Below are positions 38,401 through 47,400 of a DNA stretch of 64,000 bases, piece by piece. The notes under the pieces were generated by a model. That model worked only from the letters and a program-made list of their open reading frames with translations, was not told the DNA's origin and ran no database searches. The translations under genes were made by a program, and so were the position numbers. Positions within the stretch are counted from its first letter, which is position 1, and each line of letters opens with the position of its first letter. Origin of the DNA: Membranipora membranacea (taxonomy: Eukaryota > Bryozoa > Gymnolaemata > Cheilostomatida > Membraniporidae); NCBI GenBank assembly GCA_914767715.1, contig OU612072.1:3906001-3970000 (forward strand), written 5' to 3'.

Positions 38401-41400
38401 AAAAAAACTCTTTTCTAGGCATCTGAAATAGAAAAATAATGATGGTAGTTATAACACCATAAATTTTTTATTGTTACTACTGGCATCGGGTTCCAGTGAA
38501 TAATACTTGCCAAGTCTCCCTATTTAGGTGGGACCCTCCAGATTTCACTATCACTCCAGATCTCACTATTTCCTCCAGATTGACAGTAAAACCACAGTTT
38601 TTTAGTAACTATCCAAGCACTTGTGATGTGTCCCAGGGGCCAATGTGTTGATGTAGTAAGTGCTCAGACTCGCAGGCGTAGGTTACCTGCGCAGGTTCCT
38701 GCGCCCTGGAGTATGAGCACTTAGACTCAAGTGGGCAGCCAAACCTTGTCAGACATATTGCCAAAATCCCAGGTTTTGGAGTAGACCTGCGCTCTGTGAT
38801 GGTCCCTGCTGTGCACACTAATTAATTCCAGAGCACAAGTACGACAAATTCATCATGATGAGCATTAATTGGCATTGTGTTGCTTTAAGACTAAGAACAC
38901 AGGTCTACTCCAAAATCCCAGGTTTTGGAGTAGACCTGTGACTAAGAATATAATAGTATTATCCAAGTGATGCCTAGTAGTCGTCTGGTGATACTAGTAT
39001 TTATTTATTTATAGAGATTTTCTTAAAAGTGTATAGATAACAAAAGGTAACTTGTTGACCTCTGAAAACAGAAAAAAACCTATCAAGCTTACTACCAAAG
39101 TTAAACACAATATTCACAGTATAATTCACCTCTCTTCACAATGATTGTCTTTGACTTTGAGAGAGAAGAGAGTGTAATAACAGGTTATAATCCGACAGAT
39201 TGTACCAACAAACAATAAGTGAATATGTGTTAAGTGTTAGTTCAACCTTATTTTAAAACTAGTCAGCCACATCCATGTGAATTTCTCAACACTATGACAG
39301 AGAGACGACTGCTCTTTTGATTATGAACAAATCTCCTGGGGTGCGTCACATCCGGTGCTTTATCACCGTGGTTACAAGTAAACTTTTTGACGGATGACAT
39401 CCGGCTGGTTCCCAAGGTGAAATGATGGCCATAACTCCAAAACTTCAGGACCCCACAACTTCAGTTTGTTGTGATTTCACAGGCTGTATCTTGCTCACAT
39501 GACAAATCAAGTCCTGAAAAAGAATCATAAATTAATTAACCTGCCCTCAAACAAAGTCTATAAGTAGATAACAACACAGAAGCAATATCCAACATCACCA
39601 ATAATGCAGACAAGGCCTCATTGTTGGCCCGAATCCCAGGCTACCCCTGTACATGAACATGTTAGAACTCCTGGAATCTGAAGATTAACTCACAGAGTAA
39701 GGATAGATATCCTTACTCTGTGATTATGTTTTGCTTTATTCGGCATCTGCCTAGAAGGAAGTTGCGCACAAAAATAGTTTTAAAAAAGAAGGGGGCAAGT
39801 TAATTGAGATAAATGTGTGTTATTATCCGATGCCTTCAGAACTTTCACCACGTTGATGTTATTATTGATGTTGGGAAATATCGTAAACCTGTGCCATGTT
39901 TCGTTATCGGCGAAATTTAGAGTAATTTGAATATGATGTAGTTGGTGATGAAATTTTCTGCAGGGCATTTATTTTGAAACACAGAGCTTGAAAAAATCGC
40001 AAAGTTTTTGTTTGAGGGAGGTTACTACTAAAGATGCCCCTAGTGTAAAGACGTTTGATATAATGACTGATAATTGTTGACTATATTTAACGTTATTGGC
40101 AGGAAAGCTTTATTTCATGTATTTGGTCTACTATCATCGGGCTTTGAATAGTTCCTCGTTAAAATGATAGCCAAAATTTCATAAAGAAATCAAGAAAAGG
40201 CTGGAAATCCATTCCCCCTTAGCTTCAATTGTTTGAGGGCTGAAATTGACAGATTGAATCGTCTCCAATAACAATCCAGATTCAGAAACAAACAAAAATG
40301 CAAAAAATCAGACTATTGCAATGGAATAAATAAATGTTGCAATAACACTTTTTTTAAATAACTACAGTAATGTTGATTCTCAATGCAGCGGGTAGATAAT
40401 TGACTTTGTTAAAAATTTTATACACTACACACACACATTAGAACCAATAAAAACAGAACATACTCTCCTAAAGCTATTATTGACTGATACCACTCCAAAC
40501 AAGTGCAGAACAACAAAGCGACAATACTTTTCTTGAATACTGTAATATGGGTTCTTTTTTCCCTCATCTCAATACACTTAACCTAGGAATTAGGATTGAT
40601 TGCCGAGAAATAGCAATAAACGAACTATAACTATAACTTATTTGTAGAAGAGAGTCCGCGCTGTCCTCGAATCAGATGATGAAGACGACATATCACAATC
40701 TAATGATGTCATCACAAACCGCGCACCAAATAATGATGATGTCACTAAAAATGGCGATGATGTCATCGATTCCGACAGAGCACCTGTTGATGCAGTTGAC
40801 AGTCAGGAGACTGACAGCCAGGCATGCAGTGAGACCCACACTCAGCATACTAGGATTAGAAATAACAGCCTACAGAAGGACACTAACAGGCTGGCAGGTT
40901 AGTCGCTGGTAGGACAGCATCTATATGTCAGATTCGTCCTGGATCTACCTTCCTTACAATTTTCTTTTTTACTCTTTAAAATATGGTCTATAAATAGAGT
41001 CGTTTAGTCAATGACTTATACTTTTGTCTCTTATACACAGATATACTCTGTGATAAATAACTTGTACAAACAAACTCTAGATCAAATTTTTATGGCCTTG
41101 AAATACTTTGGGTGTCTATAACTTTATTATAGCTGAGTAGAAACTTTATCAATATGTCTCCCTCTTTAAGACAAAAAAGTAAAATATGCCCGTAGTGTGA
41201 AAGCAACCTCTCTACCACTATATGTATGTTTCAGATTCTAAAATGCTGGACAGTTTAGATAGGATACTAGGGTTAAATACACAGTCCGTCTCTAACTGTG
41301 ATGATACTACCCAGCCCAGCCGCACTATGTCTGTCAGGTGAGTGAGAGGAATGAGGGAGGGGAGTAGAATGGCTATTAGCCATATACTATTAGCTGAATT

Positions 41401-44400
41401 TCTTCATTATCATTCATTCTGAATAGGCAAACTATTGAAACCCTCACCTAATATAAGGATCATTTATTAATCAATCCCATATTGTATATTACAATGATGA
41501 GTGATATACAATCTTGCCTAAGTTGTCTGATCTTCCCATGTAAGCACTTACACCATCAGCTGTAGAGAGTTGCACCTCCCCTGTTTTCACATATTTATAC
41601 AGTTATACATTATTTGTACAGGGTACCACAGGCTATAGATGAGAACGCTATGGACCTGAACAGTAAATTTGGATTCTTTGACGACTCCAGTGCTAAACCA
41701 GGTTTGTGTTAATACTAGGAGTTGTCTCATTTCATTTTAGGTATCATTTATTGCATTTATTATAGTTAATTTAACTGGCCACAGGAGCTCAGTATACACA
41801 TGTCGCAACGGAATAAATATGTGTGTCACGATATATACTCATTATTTTGATAGACAGACATGTAATCCTGAGAAGTTACTGTTGTATATGTATGCGGGCC
41901 TTGTGTGACCAAGTGATTAATGCAATATAATGATATAATTATCAAAATTGCCGCCTGCGTTAATTTAGCTTCAATTCCGTTGCCTTCCCCTTTGTGTTAC
42001 ACCATTCACCAACACTACTCAATGGACTGTATCATGTTAAGTATGGGCGGGTCTCGGTACTTCTGGTGAAAGACAAATTCCATCGATTAAGTCTGGCTGA
42101 GTGAGTTATTATCATCAATCTATGATTACAGATTCTAAGAAGCAGCCGACACCCGGAGAAGGCGATGCTGCCGCTGCCGGTACTGATGGATCTGGAGGAG
42201 GAGGAGTGTTGTTAGGATTTACACATGATATGTTTAGTACACAGCAGGCTGAAGATGAGGTATTAGGTCTCTGCTCAGGAACGTTCACTGATTCACAACA
42301 ACAGCAAAACTCCTCACAGAAGCTGAGAGAATCTCAGTGTAACAGTCAGGAGAGGTGAGGGTTAGATCAACAAGAGAGGTCTCTTACTCTATGCCTTGTT
42401 TTCTGTTTACACTCTGCTTACTAATTAGCATAACCTTATAGATTTATGGTGTTTGTTGGGAGCAAACTAAGGTTGTGAGCTCCTGCAGACGGCCATAGCT
42501 CCCTCTCATCGTATTCGGCTCCATGAGTTGTTTCCTCACACCCCTCCCACCCGCATAACCAAGCATGTCAGCATACACGGTCGAGACTGTCAAGCATCTC
42601 ATCTAATCACATCAGGGACTGATGGTACCCGGTGCTTGTCCCCTCATCCATAGTCGATAGAGCCTATGTATCGGCTGACTAATATGTGATTATGTGCATG
42701 TGATTATATGTGTGTGATAAGATGATTGGATGCCTCATCTCTTATTTATCAGTGATAACACACCACCAGCTCCATTAACTGAACCGTTCACTGTGACAGA
42801 GGAGAAGGGGGAGAGTGTCAGAGATCCTACTACTAATAACGCTAGTAATATTACTAACGGTGTAACAAAGTCCTTGTAAGTCACTATAATTGTAACTAGG
42901 CTGAATAAGTCAATCTCTATAACAGATGACCACAGTTATGCTTCTACTGGCGATCGCAACAGAATTTATGGAAAACAAATCGATCAGATAGTAGCCATAT
43001 TTGAGGCCAATGATTATTTCTGTATTGTCGGAATTCAATTTTTACATAATTTTTTCAACCTATCCATACTACTCTCACGGCGAGATTCTCAAGTTTGACA
43101 CATTGTGACCAATTAAGTCTGCTGGAAGACTATAGCGGACTCTACCAATTATGATGTTGAGCTTGTTTTAGTGCATAAACTATTGCAGCGGTGGCCGCGG
43201 TAATAATATTGAAGCAGTATTGAACCTGCATTGGATGTTTGTTGTAAAACGTAACGAATAGAATTAATTCCTTTTTTGATTTTGTCTAGTGAGGGTAATA
43301 AGAAATCAGATGACATCACCAATGATACTGACAGCAGTACTAAGATTACAGCTGCCGGAGTAACAGTAGTTAAACAGAGGCGTCAGGCTCTCAAATTCAG
43401 TGATGATGAAGAATCTGACAATGAAACTAATCAACAACAAGGTAAAGGCTATTATCTATCTGATTAAGTAAACATGGGACAATGTTAATATACCCGAGAA
43501 GAGTTAACACTGCTAGAGTTGAGATTTGATAGTTTGGGGGTCACCTGATGACGACTGGCACCGAATTTTGCTAGCTAAGGGGGAGAATAGACAATAGAAT
43601 TCAGTTGAAGCTTTTCAATTTTACTTTAACTAACATACTTATTGAAGTTCGCGCAAAACAGAGCGATTCCGTGGATTGAGCTGAGTTATCACCTCTTGGC
43701 TCGCCCTCAAGATATGCATCCATGTCCATGGACCTCAAAAACATCCGCCCATGTCGGGAGTCTTACTCTAATCTCCAGAGCTGCAGTCTTTGATGCTGAC
43801 CATGCGGGCTCGCCGTAGTTTGATCTAGCACGAGCTGAATCTTCAAGCTCAGTGCCAACCGTAAGGCATTCCCATGGTTCGCACAGCTCGGTAATTTGCT
43901 CAGTGCTCAGCTCAACCTCATAGAAACATAAAAGCCTACCACATTGTCTGACATTGGTATCAATGAAACCACATAGCAACAAGATATTGCTTATGAACAA
44001 CTTATCAAATTACAGGGGACGATGTTGATGGCGATATCGCTGATGAGTTTGATGATGATTTAGATGAGCTGGCTGATGATGAGGAAGATGATCTTGATGA
44101 GGTTTGTATAGCGTACTAAAATTTTTATTTGAACTCTCAAAGTTTCAAATCATAGCGTTGTTACATCCTTTGCTAGGATCATGCGTCTTTTGGTTGAGTC
44201 ATTGATACAGGCCGTTCAGTCATTAAGTTTTCGAAGTTGGACTAACTTAGCAAACGTTGCAACTAGATGAGATCTTATTATTGTCACTGGTTCCCTCATA
44301 TGCTTGTGTACTATCTTGAAAAATACTCATGCATGCTATAAATGTATTGCCTAGCAGAGCACAACCAAAGTTTGTGGTAGACTGGTGCTCTTATCTCTCA

Positions 44401-47400
44401 GTGTCTAGACTTGGTATCCTTATAGAGCCCGATTTCGTTTTGGTGTCCTTGTTCAGTTTTTCTTCTCATACTTCAAATGTAGCTGCATAAATACATACTA
44501 AACATCACATCAATGGTACTGCTCCATTGACCTATCAGTAGTCGTTGTGTAGCGTCTGTTCTTTTATCGCTCAATATGTCCTTCTCGTAGTTTGAGGAGA
44601 TGGATAAGCCACAGCCAGGAGGTCAGACTAAGTTTCAGACAAATAAAACTGGAAAGTTAGAGCTGGTTCTGCAGAAACCCAAACAAACAAAGAGGCAGTA
44701 AGTTACTGTAACTTATGTGTGGATGTGTGTCGATAGCCAAGCGACCGGGTGGATCGTATTCACAACAAAAGTTGAAAATATGATGTGTATTTGAATTGAG
44801 TTGTGCCTTTCCACATGAAGCCAGCTCACAAGACAAGTTCACACTTCCATATGGTGTTTTCTCTGCTAAATGTTGTCACATGTGAAGCAAAATAATTTTA
44901 TAGGTTTCCGAGCGTGCTTGCTGTATATATATGTACGCAAGTCTACAACATCTACCAGCAATATTTACCACCAAAATATAATAATGTGAAAAAAATATTT
45001 GACCCATTTCCCTCTCACATTATATTATATATATATGTATGCTCTGCACAAACAGGAAGTTGATGGGAGAGTACCTGGATGAGGAGGCGGAGTTATCAGG
45101 CTCAGAGGGCGGAGCTTCAGATGAGGATTTAGATCTAGCAGCGGAGGGAGATTTACTGGAGATAGAACAGGGAGATATGGACGACGTCGGTACAGATGAA
45201 CAGCTTCGATCACAAGTTGCTAAGGCTCATGCGTAAGTCTATATATACTGCTACAAAGTATTGGGAGTTTGTCTCATCTAAAGAGGATTATCCCAGTAGC
45301 TGATATAATATTGCAGCTGTTCTGCTTTTACCATATTGGAGGTGCCCAGAATTATCAACTCATATATAAATGTCTATTTGTATCTACTTCAACAAGCGTG
45401 TTATTCCCGCCGAGCTTGAGAAGCTTGATGTAAATTGTGTATATATGTAAATATACATAGGAGGATGGGGTGGTGGTTTGGATTTGAGCTAGACCAGGGC
45501 TGCCCAACGAATGGCATGCGGCCCTTTGACCCAATTCTATGCGGCCCCCGACCCGTCTGAGAAAATCGCGTAGTCCTGAAAACAATTTTCACCCCTATAT
45601 TTATTGCATTCCTCATTTGTACAATAATAAGGAATGCTTTACATCTAGTCACAGTATTTTTGAATTCCCCAACCATTGCATTTGAGTGAGTTCCTATAAA
45701 TAAATTCCCCAATGCAGAGATGAAAATACTGCACACCCATGTATGAATGTTTGATTTATGGCGAGGTTGCGGGCCCCCAGGGACATTGCAATATGTGGAT
45801 GCGGCCCCCTCGATGAAAAGGTTGGGCACCCCTGAGCTAGACAATCTTAGGGTCTTTGGTTCAAATCCCAGTCATTTCATCTGCTGCCAATGGAGATGAG
45901 CTTTCCATGCATTAGCCTAGCTTGCTTGTAATATGTTTCATGTCCTGTAAAGACAGCTGGAGAGCTGCTAATGAAAAGTTATTTACATTTACATTTTTCT
46001 GTACATGTATAAATGTTTATTTCTGCAGTAAGCAGAGAGTAGATGATGACGCCAGGCAGTTGATGCTGATGAAGGAGATGTTACTCCCTGATGGAGATCT
46101 GCACTCAGACTCAACAAGACAGAGGAAATTCAGATGGAGGAATGTCGGTATGTATCTGCTTCGATCACATCAGTCTTTGTCTTGTGTAGCAAAGATGATG
46201 AAGCTGAATATGGCACAATATATCACATCAGCGTCAAACTCTATAAAACCCGCTAATTCTTACTTTATTTGCCATGACTTTGTGACTGAAGAGCAAGCAA
46301 ATCTTGGGAAGGTTTGGATAATTTTTTATTTAAGGTTCAGTCATCCTTGACAGCTACCAAATTCAGACTCACTGGGTAGTCAGTCTACCATAGAGACGAA
46401 AGTCTTTAGAGTGCACTGACTACTCATATTACACGCTCAGCTGGATTAGAGCTATATAAAGATCTTTCATTCATGAGTAAACTCACATGGAATATTCACG
46501 TTCAGAGCTCAAGTAAAATTCTTAGCATAACTGAATGGGTACCACACTTGACCAACAGCCATAAAATCGATAAATCGCTGTTGACCCTGATACATCAAAG
46601 TGTATCACTGTCTATAGCCAAATTGCAGGACCAAAATATAAATGAGACTATGTTAAAGGTGGATGTTCTAGAATACATCCGGTGATTCATTGAGCTCCTT
46701 TTTTAACTTTATCCTCAAGTTTCTGTTTTCTTGTTATTCAGAGTACGGTTCAGCTGACGTATCGAGGCGGGGCGATGACTCTGACTCCGCCCACTCTTCA
46801 GATGACGGACACTTCAGTGATCCGGAGGTTAAAGCTCTACATGAGAAACTCAATAAGGAGAGAGTGGAGAGGGATGCCTGGCTCAAACAGCAGAGGGTAA
46901 GTCATCGATATGTGATTATCAGAGGGTAAGTCATCTATGTGTGATTATCAGAGGGTAAGTCATCTTTATGTGATTATCAGAGGGTAAGTCATCTATATGT
47001 GATTATCAGAGGGTAAGTCATCGATATGTGATTATCAGAGGGTAAGTCATCGATATGTGATTATCAGAGGGTAAGTCATCGATATGTGATTATCAGAGGG
47101 TAAGTCATCGATATGTGATTATCAGAGGGTGAGTCATCGATATGTGATTATCAGAGGGTAAGTCATCGATATGTGATTATCAGAGGGTGAGTCATCGATA
47201 TGTGATTATCAGAGGGTGAGTCATCGATATGTGATTATCAGAGGGTAAGTCATCGATATGTGATTATCAGAGGGTGAGTCAACGATATGTGATTATTAGA
47301 GGGTGAGTCATCAATATGTGTTTATAAACATCCTTTTTTGCTTTTTTCATAATGCTTTTTAAACATTGGACAGTCTATATATACCCTAGAGAAACAAAGT

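Larger units (their letters stand above)
24701..39560. mobile_element. Composite THAP/DDE DNA transposon, Kolobok-like, ~15 kb
   Basis: Inverted arms of about 80 bp at 24701-24780 and 39477-39557 share AGTTTGAGGG-AGGTTAATTA, ACTTGAT and CATGTGAGCAAGATACAGC. TTAA occurs inside both arms, and Kolobok elements are known to duplicate TTAA, but I cannot fix the exact ends. Cargo: a plus-strand P2X7-tail-type gene (25138-26870) and a convergent minus-strand THAP transposase (38422-29676). Between and behind them are tandem arrays at 27390-27865 and 28118-29400. The superfamily call rests on the THAP domain plus the [13 protein letters not shown] and GELESFH catalytic blocks. Confidence 0.7.
23258..40647. 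other. 17.4-kb Claspin intron hosting a composite transposon
   Basis: The intron lies between Claspin exons ending at 23257 and starting at 40648, which join in phase 0. It is far larger than the other Claspin introns because it holds the element at about 24.7-39.56 kb and its flanking direct repeats. The flank 40290-40647 shows nothing else recognisable. Confidence 0.85.

Noticed and set aside
23748-40285. LTR retrotransposon bounded by direct repeats A
   Set aside because: There is no gag, reverse transcriptase, integrase or primer-binding site between them; the internal genes are a THAP-DDE transposase and a P2X7-tail protein, and inverted arms lie inside.
43707-44000. 97-codon minus-strand ORF in a Claspin intron
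   Set aside because: No recognisable domain or splice context. It lies just upstream of a Claspin exon and shows no repeat or homology pattern I can name.
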